Positions 25,133-36,700 of a stretch of 64,000 nt of DNA are shown one piece after another. Both the position numbers and the translations under genes were made by a program. A model generated the notes under the pieces. It saw only the letters and a program-made list of their open reading frames with translations, ran no database searches and had not been told where the DNA came from. Origin of the DNA: an uncultured Clostridia bacterium (GTDB taxonomy: Bacteria; Bacillota; Clostridia; TANB77; CAG-508); contig CAKPCL010000006.1 of the NCBI GenBank assembly GCA_934141605.1, positions 13,937 through 77,936 of the forward strand, given 5' to 3'. Each line of letters begins with the position of its first letter. The stretch's first letter is position 1.

Positions 25133-27250
25133 TTGGCACAAAATATCAACAAGAAAAACATTAATTTCAGATATAATATAGCAACTGTTTTTACATATAT
25201 AGTAGGAATAATCTTAATTGTCCAATTATTTAACCTTCAAATTATACATGGAACAGAATATAGAGAACAATCTAACACAAGACTTACACGAGAAAGTACC
25301 CTAAAAGCAGCAAGAGGAAATATATTAGACAGATCTGGAAATATATTAGTTTCATCAAGTCAAAAATTTGACTTAGAATTATATAAAAGTAAAATAAATA
25401 CGAAAACTTTAAATGATACCATATTAAAAATAGTAAATGTTTTAGAAAAATATAATGCTTCTTATACAGATACTTTCCCAATTAATATAGACCCATTTGA
25501 ATTTAAAATTTCAGATACAACTTTAACCAATTGGAAGAAAAATAATAATATTGATGAAAATGCTACTGCAGAGGAAGCATTTTACAAATTTAAAGAAAAG
25601 TATAAAATAGAAAATGAAGATATTAGCGAAGTAAGAAAAATTATAGCTATAAGATATGCAATAGTAAAAGAAGGATATAGTAGCACTAAATCTATAACAA
25701 TTGCAAAAGATATATCAAGAGAAGCAGTAGCAGAATTTAATGAAAACGGAGATGAATTTCCAGGTATAAATATCTCTGTACAACCTGTAAGACAATATAA
25801 AGAAGGCACATTAGCTTCACACATCTTAGGATATGCTGCGAAAATAGGAGCTGATGAATATAAAGAAAAAAAGGACACATATACTCAAAATGATATAATT
25901 GGAAAAACTGGAATAGAAGCTCTTTTTGAAGAATACTTAAAAGGAAAAGACGGAACTAAACAAATTGATATGGCAGTAGATGGAACGATAACGGCAGAGG
26001 CTGTTACAGAAGAAGCTGTTGCTGGTTCTGATATTGTACTTACAATAGATTCAAAGCTACAAAAAATTTCAGAACAGGCATTAAAAGAAAATATTGAAAA
26101 AATAAGAAATGGTGGCTTTGGAAAAGTATATGATGCAAAAGGCGGTTCTTGTGTGGTTATGAATGTAAAAACTGGAGAAGTACTAGCAATGGTAAGCTAT
26201 CCAGATTATAATCCACAATCTTTTGCAAATGGAATAAGTAATGAAGAGTGGCAAAGCTATTTACAAAATGGATCATATCCATTATTAAATAAGACTATAC
26301 AGAGTGCATATGAACCTGGGTCAATATTTAAAATGGTTACAGCAGTAGCTGGTTTGGAATCAGGAAATATTACATTAAGCGAAAGAATAAATGATACAGG
26401 AGTCTATAAAAAATATAATACAGATTGGAAATGTTGGTATTACACAGATTATCATGTTGGACATGGATATCTAAATGTAATAGGGGCAATTGCAAAATCT
26501 TGTAACTTCTTCTTTTATGAAACAGCAGACAGGATGGGAATAGATACTTTGGACAAGTATGCCAAGTATTTTGGACTAGGAACTAAAACAAATATAGAAC
26601 TTCCAGATGAAACATCAGGAATACTAGCAAGTAAAGAATATGTAAAATCCATAGATAGAACATGGAATCCTGGAGATACAATAAATGCTGCTATAGGACA
26701 AGGCTATAATAAATTTACACCTTTACAGATGACTAAATATATCAGTATGATTGCAAATGGAGGAAACAAAATAGATGTTAGTATTGTGAAAACAATTCAA
26801 AATGCAGACGGAACAGAAGCCTCTAAGGAAGAAATAAATAATTTTGTAAATCAAAAATTAGGAATTTCAGAAGAAGCTAATGAAGAAGAAATAACTTTAA
26901 ATAAGGAATATTTGGAGGCTGTAAAAGAGGGAATGAGGTCTGTTACTAGTGGAGAATCTGGAACTGCTTATGCAAGATTTAAAAACTTTAATATAGAAGT
27001 TGGAGGAAAAACAGGTTCTGCAGAGGCTGGCCAAGATGCAAATGGAAAAGATATAGTAAATGCGTGGTTTGCTGCTTTTGCACCATATGATGACCCAGAA
27101 ATCGCTGTTGTTGTTATGGTTGAAAATGGTGGACACGGAAATTATACGGCAGAAGCGGTTAGAAATATAATGGCAGAATATTTCGGGATGAATACACAAA
27201 ATATAACAGAAGACATGAATGCAATTTCTTATACAGAAAGCATGAGATAA
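25133..27250 (+). CDS. Class B penicillin-binding protein (transpeptidase)
   Basis: This 705-residue peptidoglycan transpeptidase has one N-terminal helix (IATVFTYIVGIILIVQLFNLQI), a dimerisation/pedestal domain (ARGNILDRSGNILVSS...HILGYAAKIGADEYK) and the penicillin-binding domain. Active-site motifs are SxxK in EPGSIFKMV, SxN in AKSCNFFF and KTG in VGGKTGSAEAGQ. Its place after mreCD suggests the elongation enzyme (PBP2/MrdA role), although the domain layout is also like SpoVD/FtsI. The start is TTG at 25133 after GAAGGTG. Confidence 0.92.
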   Translation: MAQNINKKNINFRYNIATVFTYIVGIILIVQLFNLQIIHGTEYREQSNTRLTRESTLKAARGNILDRSGNILVSSSQKFDLELYKSKINTKTLNDTILKIVNVLEKYNASYTDTFPINIDPFEFKISDTTLTNWKKNNNIDENATAEEAFYKFKEKYKIENEDISEVRKIIAIRYAIVKEGYSSTKSITIAKDISREAVAEFNENGDEFPGINISVQPVRQYKEGTLASHILGYAAKIGADEYKEKKDTYTQNDIIGKTGIEALFEEYLKGKDGTKQIDMAVDGTITAEAVTEEAVAGSDIVLTIDSKLQKISEQALKENIEKIRNGGFGKVYDAKGGSCVVMNVKTGEVLAMVSYPDYNPQSFANGISNEEWQSYLQNGSYPLLNKTIQSAYEPGSIFKMVTAVAGLESGNITLSERINDTGVYKKYNTDWKCWYYTDYHVGHGYLNVIGAIAKSCNFFFYETADRMGIDTLDKYAKYFGLGTKTNIELPDETSGILASKEYVKSIDRTWNPGDTINAAIGQGYNKFTPLQMTKYISMIANGGNKIDVSIVKTIQNADGTEASKEEINNFVNQKLGISEEANEEEITLNKEYLEAVKEGMRSVTSGESGTAYARFKNFNIEVGGKTGSAEAGQDANGKDIVNAWFAAFAPYDDPEIAVVVMVENGGHGNYTAEAVRNIMAEYFGMNTQNITEDMNAISYTESMR

Positions 27251-27306
27251 AATACTTAAGCTAAAATTATTAATGAGAAAATGTTGAAAACGAAAGGAAT
27301 ATAAAA

Positions 27307-27918
27307 ATGAATAATTGTGTAAGTATTAATTTAAAAAAAGACTATATTGTAATAAAAATAGCAGAAGATGCAGAACAAGGGAAAATTATAAGTGTATTAA
27401 CTAAAAAATTGCCAGAGCTAAAAAAACTATATAAAGATGAAAAAACACCTATAAAAATTGTAGGAAAAGTCTTAAAAAATAAAGAAATAGATGAAATACA
27501 AGAATTAATAAAACAAAATATAGATGTAGAAATAGAATTTGATATGCCAAAAAGCTTAGGACTATCTAGTATAACAAGAACTTTTAAACAAGAAATTGCT
27601 ATATCTGAAACAAAATTTCATAAAGGTTCATTAAGATCTGGACAAAAAATAGAAACAGAAGGAAGTATTGTTATTTTAGGAGATGTTAATTCTGGAGCAG
27701 AAGTAATCGCGTCAGATAACATAGTGGTTTTAGGAAATTTAAGAGGATTAGCACATGCAGGAGCTAAAGGAAACAAAAATGCAATTATTGCAGCAGGAAA
27801 CTTAGATGCTGTACAAATAAGAATTTCAAATATAGTAAAAGAAATAGACAGAGATGAAGAACCACTACATATACAAGCCTATGTATATATTGAGGACGAT
27901 AAAATTATAATTGAATAA
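27307..27918 (+). CDS. minC: Septum site-determining protein MinC
   Basis: This is a 203-residue inhibitor of FtsZ ring assembly. The N-terminal domain (residues 1-95) is diverged; the C-terminal beta-helix is clear, with GSIVILGDVNSGAEVIASDNIVVLGNLRGLAHAGAKGN and NLDAVQIRI. The partner genes minD and minE usually follow in clostridia but are absent here; two convergent minus-strand genes come next. They may lie elsewhere. Confidence 0.9.
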   Translation: MNNCVSINLKKDYIVIKIAEDAEQGKIISVLTKKLPELKKLYKDEKTPIKIVGKVLKNKEIDEIQELIKQNIDVEIEFDMPKSLGLSSITRTFKQEIAISETKFHKGSLRSGQKIETEGSIVILGDVNSGAEVIASDNIVVLGNLRGLAHAGAKGNKNAIIAAGNLDAVQIRISNIVKEIDRDEEPLHIQAYVYIEDDKIIIE

Positions 27919-28236
27919 TTATGAAAAAAGTAATAAAAACAAAATTATATATAACATTTCATCTTTTGAATTTTGTTGATATAAGAAAAAAAGCAAACCA
28001 AGAATTATTAAATCATCTAAATATAATTTAATTCCGAATATTTCAAAAATAGGTTGTTCTTGTTCGGAACTAGATCTAGAATTGGTAGTATTACTAACTT
28101 GTTCTGAGTTAGTAATACTATCTTTTTCTTCTTTTTTAATATTTAAATCTTGTACATCATTTTTATAATATCCATTATAATATCTATAATATGGATAATT
28201 ATAAGGATAATTGTAAAATGGAAATCTAAACATCAT
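27919..28236 (-). CDS. Small tyrosine-rich membrane protein of unknown function
   Basis: This 105-residue protein has an N-terminus crowded with Tyr, Pro and Asn (FYNYPYNYPYYRYYNGYY), a polar middle and a C-terminal hydrophobic part with two helices (LYLDDLIILGLLFFLYQ and MLYIILFLLLF). Similar proteins occur in sporulating clostridia, sometimes near coat or germination genes, but I cannot name a family. Its start overlaps the end of the upstream gene by 11 bases, so the two are translationally linked. Confidence 0.6.
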   Translation of the reverse strand: MMFRFPFYNYPYNYPYYRYYNGYYKNDVQDLNIKKEEKDSITNSEQVSNTTNSRSSSEQEQPIFEIFGIKLYLDDLIILGLLFFLYQQNSKDEMLYIILFLLLFS

Positions 28237-28657
28237 TATTCTCCTTATTATTTTCTTTCATAATTTCTGCTATTTTAGTAACATTTAATAAATTCATGTA
28301 ATTATCTAATTTTTCCTTTTTACTATTTCTTAAGTAAGGCTTAAGCGAATTTAACAAATTTGCTCTTGGGTCATCTTTAGTATTATTCATTTTTTGTATA
28401 ACAGAAGACATTTTCATTATTGTATTCATATCTAGACCATTAATATCAAAATTACTACCTTGATTATTTTTATCTTGATTTTGATTATTGGTGTTAGTGC
28501 TTGAACTGTTATTATCGTTATTTTGGTTTGATAGTATCTTAGAAAAATTTTGGATCATTTCTGGAGAAATATTAGAAATTGCATCTGATAAATTTCCGTT
28601 ATCAACCATGTTTTTAATGTTTTTCATTGTGTTTTCATCAATATTCATATTATTCAA
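28226..28657 (-). CDS. Asn-rich helical protein of unknown function
   Basis: A 143-residue soluble protein with an N-terminal helical segment (MKNIKNMVDNGNLSDAISNISPEMI), a low-complexity Asn/Ser/Gln stretch of about 35 residues and a helical C-terminus (NLLNSLKPYLRNSKKEKLDNYMNLLNVTKIAEIM). The preferred start is TTG at 28657, eight bases after GAGGTG. It pairs with the tyrosine-rich membrane protein. No function can be assigned. Confidence 0.6.
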   Translation of the reverse strand: MNNMNIDENTMKNIKNMVDNGNLSDAISNISPEMIQNFSKILSNQNNDNNSSSTNTNNQNQDKNNQGSNFDINGLDMNTIMKMSSVIQKMNNTKDDPRANLLNSLKPYLRNSKKEKLDNYMNLLNVTKIAEIMKENNKENNDV

Positions 28658-28799
28658 TATTATCACCTCAATATAATATATTAAAATAAATTTTATATAT
28701 GTAATATAATATTTATTATATGAATATTACTTTTAATGTGTTACTATATTAAAATTAAACTTTTTTTATAAAATTAATCATATTTTTTGTAAAAAAACA

Positions 28800-28828
28800 T
28801 TGAAAAATGAGGGAAATGGTTGTATAAT
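28800..28828 (+). promoter_or_regulatory. SigA promoter of the surface-protein pair
   Basis: TTGAAA (28800-28805), a 17-nt spacer and TATAAT (28823-28828), about 55 bases before the start of the first giant gene. Confidence 0.75.
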
Positions 28829-28884
28829 ATAAATTAGGCAAATTATGTAAAATATTATTTAAAAAATAATATAGGAGGTATATA

Positions 28885-31800
28885 ATGAAACAAAAAATTT
28901 TAAAAATTGTAACAGTATTAATGGTAATTGCAACATTAACCATGTCTAACTTTGCATTGATATGTGTAAATGCAATAACTTACGCTGTGGACACAATAAA
29001 TGCTGACAAAACTACAAACAATAAAAATGTAGAATTTGAAGCATATTTTAAAAATGAAAACGGTGAAAAAGTAAGTAATCTAGATACTAAAATGAATGCT
29101 GAAAATTTAAAATTATATTTTCAAATAGCAGTAAAAAAAGAAGGATTACTTGATGGAGAAATAACACTAAAGGATTCAAATTTTAAATTTAAAGAAGATT
29201 TTTCAGATAATTCAATAAGAAAAATAGAAGAAAATAAAATATACTTAAATCAAATTAATGCAGGAGAAACTAAAGAAATAGAAATTAATATAGAACTCCT
29301 AAAACAAGAACAATTTGATTTAGGCCTAATTAACATGGAAAGTAAAATTCTACTAGAAGGAACATATAAAAATAGTACTCAAAAAGATATATCTATTTCT
29401 GCAACTAGAACATTAAAATTAAATATGGTTAATCCATATGACAGTGCAGAAAAATGTATAAAATTATCAGAAGAAATAATTACAAATAAAGTTGTAAAAT
29501 ATAATGGAGAAGATAAAAGAATAGTGCAAGTACAAATAACTTCAGGAATAAACAACAATTTATTTCCTATAAAATCTTCTATAATAAAAGTACAAGCTCC
29601 TAAAGTTTCAGACAAATATCCAGAAGCATTAATTAGTGCAAATAAAACATTAGCAACTAATGGAAAAAAATTGACACAAGAAAATTATAATTATAATTCT
29701 GAAACAGGATTAGCAACAATTGAAATAAATAACACTGCAGAAAATAACCAAATAACTTGGAAAAGAAGCGGTGAAGATAAAATTATAGTTACATATATTT
29801 TTGACAAAGATGTAGAAATAAAAGATGAAAAAATAAGTGTAACTTCAGAAATAAACCTTTATGATACAACAAATACAAAGGTTAATGCAACATCAACAAT
29901 ACAAATAGGCCAAGATGAAAAAGATTCAATAATAACAACAGAAATAAAACAAAATGAAGAAAACATATATAAAGGAAAATTATATGCTGGAATTAATAGA
30001 GATATAACATATACAACAATTATAAACTCAAATTTAGCAGGAGTTGTAAATAAAATTAATTTAGTAGAAAAAGAACAAGAAATCAATAATAATAAAATTG
30101 ATTCAACATATAAAACTACAATAATTAATAAAGAAAATGTTTTAAACATCTTAGGCAATAATGGAGAATTATTAATATTAAATGCAGAAAATAATGAACA
30201 AATTGCAAAAGTAAATGCAGATTCTGAAACTAATGCAGACGGGAATATTATAGTTAATTATGGAGCAGGAGCTTCAGAAATAAAAATAGAAACAACAGCA
30301 CCACAAAACACAGGTGATATAGAATTAACAACAACAAAAACAATAGGAAAAATTCAAAAAGATATAGTACAAACAGCAACAGAAATATCAACAGAAATAA
30401 CAGGTGATGCACAAACAACTAAATCTACTATAAACTTAAAAGAAACTGAAACAAAAGCAAATTTACAATTAAATAAAACAGAATTTTCAACAATGAGTGC
30501 AAATAATGTAGAAATGAGAGTTACATTAAACTCAAGAGAAGAAAATAATGATTTATATAAAAATCCTACAATAAGAATTCAATTACCACAAACAGTACAA
30601 AATGTAGATGTAAATTCAATACAATTAGTAGATGAAGAAGAACTAAAAATTACATCTCAAAAAATATTAGATGGCAATATATTAGAAATAAAACTAAATG
30701 GTGAACAAACAAATTATAAAGACAAAGCAATAGAAGGTGCTATATTAATACTAAACATGAATATAACTTTGGATAAAAAACAACCAAGTACACAAGAACA
30801 AATAGTATTAACATGTATTAATGGTGAAAAAACAGTTCAAGAGAAAGTAACAGTTAATTTTGTATCTTATGCAGGACTAGTAACAATAAATAGAATGGAA
30901 GACTATGGCGTAGAAGTAATAAACAACCAAGGAAATAAAGAAGTAACTATTCCAATAAACTCAAGAACAAGAACAGTTAATAATACAAGAATTGAAAATG
31001 AAATTATCAATAATGAAGAAAACGAAATAAAAAATGTTAGTATATTAGGAACTTTCCCAACTAAAGATGCTATTGAAGGAAACAATTTTGATATATCAGT
31101 AGGGAAAATATCAGCAACCGGAATAGATGAAAGTAGAATAAAAGTATATTATTCAGAAAATGCAAATGCAACAAAAGACATATCTGATTCAAAAAACGGT
31201 TGGTCTGAAAATATAGCAGATGCTAAAAAAGTTAAAAAATATTTAATTATAATTGACAAATTAGCTGTTAGAGAAGGTATTAAGGCATCATATGATATAC
31301 AAATTCCTCAAGAATTAGAATATAATCTAACTGCAAAACATAATTACACAGTATATTATACAATTGTAACATCAGAAAAAGAAGTAACAACAGATGATGT
31401 AGAAATAAATACTGAAAAAGGAGCTACTTTAGATGTAAGTTTAAAAGCACAAGTTGCATCAAAAGAAGTTGATACAGTTAAAGAAGGCGAAATAATTAGA
31501 TATGTAGTAACTGTTTCAAATACTGGTTCAGAAGACATAGCAAATGCTAAAATTACAGCAAAAGTTCCAGAAAATACAGTTCTTATAGATTCAAACAAAT
31601 TAAACTCTGTAGACCAAATCGAAGATGATGATGAAGGTGAAGGAGAAGGAGAAGAAGAACAAGAAGAAAAAATAGAGTTAGATAGTACTTTAATAGAAGC
31701 TAATATTGATAAAATAGAAAAAGGCCAAACTGTAACAAAATATTATGAAGTTAGAGTAAAAAAAGGAACTGCCGGAAATGTAATTTCAAATAATGTTCAA

Positions 31801-33777
31801 CTTCAATATGGTGAAGTACAAAAAACATCAAATGAAGTTAAAACATCAATAGAACAAGGTGAAATAACAGTATTATTAAGAAATACTGAAGAAAGCTCAA
31901 CATTTAAAAACGGATATAACTACAGATATTTATTAACTGTAACTAATGAATCAAACAAAAAAATAAACAATGCAGTTGTAACTATCAATAATCCAACTGA
32001 AATAAAAGTATCAAAAATGCTTTATATAACAGATAAAACAGAATATGTAAATTCAAAAAATACAAACACATTAACAATTAAAGAGTTAGACGCAGGTAGC
32101 AGTATAACAGTTGCTGTATATATAGTAACAAACATGCAATCAGATGAAGATTACAAAGATACTACTATAACAGCAAAAGTAACAGCAAACAATAAGGATT
32201 ATAATTCAAACGAATTAGGCTTAAGAATTGAAAATGATACTAAAGGATTAAATATGACTGTAACTTCAGCTAATAGTGGAAGTTATGTTAAAGCAGGAGA
32301 CAGAATTACATACAGAATTACTGTAGAAAATAAAGGAACAAATCCAGTTAATAAAATAAAAGTAAATAACTGGCTATCAAACGAAGTATCCTTTAAAAGT
32401 GTTACAAGAAATAATGTTATATTATCAGAAAGCAAATATGATTTAGGAAAAGATGATGATAAATTACAAAAATTGTTAACATTATCAGAAGATACAATAA
32501 AAGTTGGAGAAACTATAACATATGATATAGAAGTGCAAGTAAATACTTCTTATAATGAAGGTGAAATTCTTCAAATTATAAATGAAACAAATTTACAACA
32601 CTCTTACAATGTTGTTAAAACAGCAAAAGTAGAGCATATATTAAAAACAGAAGAAAATAACAACAACAATGGAAATAGTGGAAACAACGATAATAACAGT
32701 AATAACGGAAATAACAATAATAACGGAAACACAAATAATGGAGACAATAATTCAACATCATCAACAAGCTATGTAATATCTGGAACAGCATGGGTTGATA
32801 AAAATGAAAATGGACAAAAAGATTCAGATGAAGAGTTATTACAAGGAATTAAAGTAAAACTAATAAATGCAAAAACAAATGAATATGTAAAAGATTCAAA
32901 TGGAAATGTTTTAGAAGCAACAACTAACTCAGAAGGTTTCTATTCATTTAATAAAATAGAAAAAGGACAATATTTAGTAATATTTGAATATGATACATCT
33001 ATATATGGAATTACAACATTTGAAAAAGAAGGAATTTCAAATGAAAACAATTCAAATGTAATAGAAAAAACTATAACTATTGACGGAAAAGAAGCTAAAG
33101 TTGGAGCAACTGAAAAACTAGACTTAACACAAAATTTATCAGGAATTAACATAGGTTTAATTTTAGGTAAAAAATATGATATGCAATTAGATAAATATGT
33201 AACAAAAGTAATAGTACAAAATAGCAAAACAACAACAGATTATGAAGATGCAAAACTTGCAAAACAAGAAATTAACGCAAAAGAAGTAAATTCAACAACA
33301 GTAATTGTAGAATACAAAATAAAAGTAACAAATAATGGAGAAGTTGCTGGATATGTTAAGAAAATAGCTGATTATTTATCAAGTGACTACAAGTTTAGTT
33401 CAGAACTAAACAAAGATTGGTATCAAGATAAAGATACAGTATATTGTACAAGTTTATCTGACATAAAGATTAATCCTGGTGAAAGCAAAGAAGTTAAACT
33501 AACAGTTATAAAACAAATGAAAGAAGATAACATAGGATTAATAAATAATACTGCTGAAATAGTAAATTCTTATAATGAGTTAGGATTAACAGATATAAAC
33601 TCAACAGAAGGAAACAAAGTAAAAGGCGAAAATGACATGAGTTCAGCAGATGTCATCATAAGTATAAAGACAGGTCAAGTAGTAACTACTATAATATTAG
33701 TTATAACAACTATAGTACTTATTGGTGCAGCACTATATATAATAAGAAGAATAATTATTAATAGAAACATTATATAA
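28885..33777 (+). CDS. Giant surface protein with DUF11-like and SdrD-B-like repeats
   Basis: This is a 1630-residue exported protein. A signal peptide (residues about 1-35) precedes many beta-sandwich repeats. The DUF11/isopeptide-like ones include VVTVSNTGSEDIANAKITAKVP, YRYLLTVTNESNKKINNAVV and YRITVENKGTNPVNKIKV. There is an acidic insert near residue 915 (DDDEGEGEGEEEQEEK), an Asn/Gly linker near 1255-1290, and one SdrD-B domain (GTAWVDKNENGQKDSDEELLQGIKV) with a calcium-binding DxNxNGxxDxxE loop. The C-terminus is a membrane helix and a short RRIIINRN tail, with no sortase motif. It probably forms a stalk on the cell surface. It has a promoter of its own and AGGAGG before the ATG. Confidence 0.85.
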   Translation: MKQKILKIVTVLMVIATLTMSNFALICVNAITYAVDTINADKTTNNKNVEFEAYFKNENGEKVSNLDTKMNAENLKLYFQIAVKKEGLLDGEITLKDSNFKFKEDFSDNSIRKIEENKIYLNQINAGETKEIEINIELLKQEQFDLGLINMESKILLEGTYKNSTQKDISISATRTLKLNMVNPYDSAEKCIKLSEEIITNKVVKYNGEDKRIVQVQITSGINNNLFPIKSSIIKVQAPKVSDKYPEALISANKTLATNGKKLTQENYNYNSETGLATIEINNTAENNQITWKRSGEDKIIVTYIFDKDVEIKDEKISVTSEINLYDTTNTKVNATSTIQIGQDEKDSIITTEIKQNEENIYKGKLYAGINRDITYTTIINSNLAGVVNKINLVEKEQEINNNKIDSTYKTTIINKENVLNILGNNGELLILNAENNEQIAKVNADSETNADGNIIVNYGAGASEIKIETTAPQNTGDIELTTTKTIGKIQKDIVQTATEISTEITGDAQTTKSTINLKETETKANLQLNKTEFSTMSANNVEMRVTLNSREENNDLYKNPTIRIQLPQTVQNVDVNSIQLVDEEELKITSQKILDGNILEIKLNGEQTNYKDKAIEGAILILNMNITLDKKQPSTQEQIVLTCINGEKTVQEKVTVNFVSYAGLVTINRMEDYGVEVINNQGNKEVTIPINSRTRTVNNTRIENEIINNEENEIKNVSILGTFPTKDAIEGNNFDISVGKISATGIDESRIKVYYSENANATKDISDSKNGWSENIADAKKVKKYLIIIDKLAVREGIKASYDIQIPQELEYNLTAKHNYTVYYTIVTSEKEVTTDDVEINTEKGATLDVSLKAQVASKEVDTVKEGEIIRYVVTVSNTGSEDIANAKITAKVPENTVLIDSNKLNSVDQIEDDDEGEGEGEEEQEEKIELDSTLIEANIDKIEKGQTVTKYYEVRVKKGTAGNVISNNVQLQYGEVQKTSNEVKTSIEQGEITVLLRNTEESSTFKNGYNYRYLLTVTNESNKKINNAVVTINNPTEIKVSKMLYITDKTEYVNSKNTNTLTIKELDAGSSITVAVYIVTNMQSDEDYKDTTITAKVTANNKDYNSNELGLRIENDTKGLNMTVTSANSGSYVKAGDRITYRITVENKGTNPVNKIKVNNWLSNEVSFKSVTRNNVILSESKYDLGKDDDKLQKLLTLSEDTIKVGETITYDIEVQVNTSYNEGEILQIINETNLQHSYNVVKTAKVEHILKTEENNNNNGNSGNNDNNSNNGNNNNNGNTNNGDNNSTSSTSYVISGTAWVDKNENGQKDSDEELLQGIKVKLINAKTNEYVKDSNGNVLEATTNSEGFYSFNKIEKGQYLVIFEYDTSIYGITTFEKEGISNENNSNVIEKTITIDGKEAKVGATEKLDLTQNLSGINIGLILGKKYDMQLDKYVTKVIVQNSKTTTDYEDAKLAKQEINAKEVNSTTVIVEYKIKVTNNGEVAGYVKKIADYLSSDYKFSSELNKDWYQDKDTVYCTSLSDIKINPGESKEVKLTVIKQMKEDNIGLINNTAEIVNSYNELGLTDINSTEGNKVKGENDMSSADVIISIKTGQVVTTIILVITTIVLIGAALYIIRRIIINRNII

Positions 33778-33794
33778 GGGAAGGAGGGGAAAAA

Positions 33795-36700
33795 ATGAAG
33801 CATATTAAAAAATTTGAAATTAAACTAATACTAATAGCAACAATAATAATTACAGCCCTAACTGCAGGAATAGTAAGAGCTATAAGCACTGATGTTACTG
33901 ATGTAGAAGACAAAGGAGTAAAGGCAATAGGTGATACTTTTTCATTAAATATTAAAAGTATAAAAAACAAAACAAACACTTATTGTATACAACACCATAA
34001 AATATTTAGAAATGGTAAAAAGGAATTTGTAGTAGACAAGTATGTAAAAATTGATGGTAAAACAGCTACTATTTATGATTCAGCAGATAGCTCAGGAGAA
34101 GAAGTAAAAAACAAATATAATGCAATTGTAGCGTACATATTTAGCCAAAAACAAGGATATGGAACACCATCTAATTATACAGATGGACAAAAAGCACTAT
34201 GGTATTATACAAATGACTGGGTAAATGCTCTATTCGGTGACGAAAATGATTACAATTGGAGCAAAAATGATGAAGTATCTGTAAAAAACAATGATATAGT
34301 AGAAAAAGCAAAAGAATACGCTTCAAACATTGGAAATACAACAAGTAAAACAGACGGAAAAAAATTAGAAATGACAGACTTAACACCTAATAAAGATAAC
34401 TTGAAAAAGATAGATTTAGGTGATGGATATTATAGAATTGGGCCATTTAAATGGGAATTTGAAGGAACTTTAAAAAGCATTAAAGTACAAGCAGATGGAA
34501 ATGAAGTAACAGACATCAGATTTGTAAAATATGATGGAGATAATGCAGAGTATGTTAATGTTAAAGACATAGAATCAGGAGATAAATTTTATGTTGATAT
34601 AAAAGATGCAAAAGATATAAGTTCAGTTCATTTGAATTTAAAAACAGCAAAGAAAATAGAAGTAAAAACTGTAAAAGTATGGTTCTTAAAATCAGCTAAA
34701 GAATATCAAAACTTAGTACATGTATTACCAGAAACAAAAACAGTTGAATCATCAGGAGAAGAAAATAGAGATTATACAGTAAAGAAAGATGCTGTAAAAG
34801 TTGGATTACAAAAAGTTGATGATAGAGAAGGTAACACACCATTAAGCAATGTTGGATTTATATTTAGAGCACAAGTTCAATCATATGATTTAGTTGAAAA
34901 AGTAAAACATTATCACGAAGATACCGGAAAATACTGGTGGACTGAAAATGTATATGAATGGCGTACACATACAATGTACTTAGACAGCAATGATATGTGG
35001 AACGAAGATAGATCAGCAGCAAAAGAATATAAAACAAATGGTGAAGGACTTATAAATGTACCTAACATTACTTTTAAGGCAACAGAAGTTAAAAATAGAT
35101 ATTTAGATGATGATGGTACAACAATATCTGCAAAATATGCAGATGATGCAAAAATAACTGCAATAGAAACATCAAATCCATATTATGGTTATATAGGAGA
35201 AATTGGAAAAGAATATCCAGTAAATAGTGTAAATGAAACAAAACAATTAGACAACCACCAAAAATATGTAAAATTATCAGGATATGTATGGCTTGAAGAA
35301 AACCAAGGTAAAACAACAATTAGAAACAATTTATATGACAATGGTGTAGAACAAGGTGTTAATGGAATAAAGGTATATTTAAAAGATAAATCTGGAAATA
35401 TAATAAAAACTGCAACTACATCTGAATTAGGACTATATGATATAAACGGTGGAGAATATCAATTTGTAGATGTTGACTTAGATGAATTACAAGCTGGAAA
35501 CTACTATGTAGAATTTGAATATGGTGGTATAACATATCAATCAGTTACAGCAAACTTAAAATTATCAAATGGTTCAAAGGCTGTTGATACAAATTCTAGA
35601 AATATATTAGATAATAAATTTGCAAAAGTAGACGGAAATGGTTCACAAAGCTTAAATGTTAATGGAGTAACTGTAAATTACAATGCAAACAGTAACTATG
35701 TAAGCACAGTAAATAACTATGTAGGAGATATTGTTTATGCTAGAACAGATGAAGCAGGATTTAACATTTATAGTAACTTTGAACCAACTAAGGAAGAAAT
35801 TAGAAATATAAATTTAGGATTATTTGAAAAAGAACAAACAGATTATGCCTTAGTACAAGACTTATATAATGTTAGAGTTGAAGTAAATGGAAAATCTCAT
35901 ATTTATAGATATGCAACTGTAAGATACAACGGAGATAATGTAAATGAAGAAAATTCATGGAATATAGGTGTTAAATTCCAAAGAAATACAGGAACATACT
36001 CTAGAACAATATATAGAGCTGATGCTGAATATACAACATCAAACAAAGACAAAGAATTAAAAGTATATACAACATATAAAATAGCATTGAAAAATGAATC
36101 ACCATATTTAGCTAGAATAAATAATATTGTAGATTACTGTGATAACAGAATGACATTAGTACATGCAGGAACAGCAATAAATGACCAAGATGTAATATCT
36201 GGTGAATTAAACTTTGCTAAAGAAACATATAATAATGACAAGTATTCAAAATATAGAATTGATACAAATGCTGTTATAGAACAAAGTGAAGCACAATTCA
36301 TATATGTTCAATTTGAAGTAAACAGAGAAGCAGTATTATCATTAATGAATAATGGAGAAATGATAAACAATGTAGCAGAAATTAATTCATACACTACATT
36401 TAAAGACAACAATGTAAATACATCAGTATCAGTAGTAGACAAAGACTCAGTTCCAGGAAATATAATTCCAGGACAAATAAACACATATGAAGATGATACT
36501 GATGCGGCACAATCTTTAAAATTAGAATTAAAAAATGCTAGAGCTATGACAGGTACAGTATTTGTAGACTCAACAGGAAAAGATAGCAACACAGTTTACA
36601 AAAATGAAGAAAGAAAAGGTAACGGAATATTTGATAATGGCGAAACAACATTAAAAGATATAGAAGTTAGATTAATTGATGTAGCAACAAACCAAGTTAC

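Noticed and set aside
29379..29615. Antisense open frames inside the giant surface gene
   Set aside because: AT-rich, repetitive coding DNA gives long antisense frames by chance; no ribosome site or recognisable domain.
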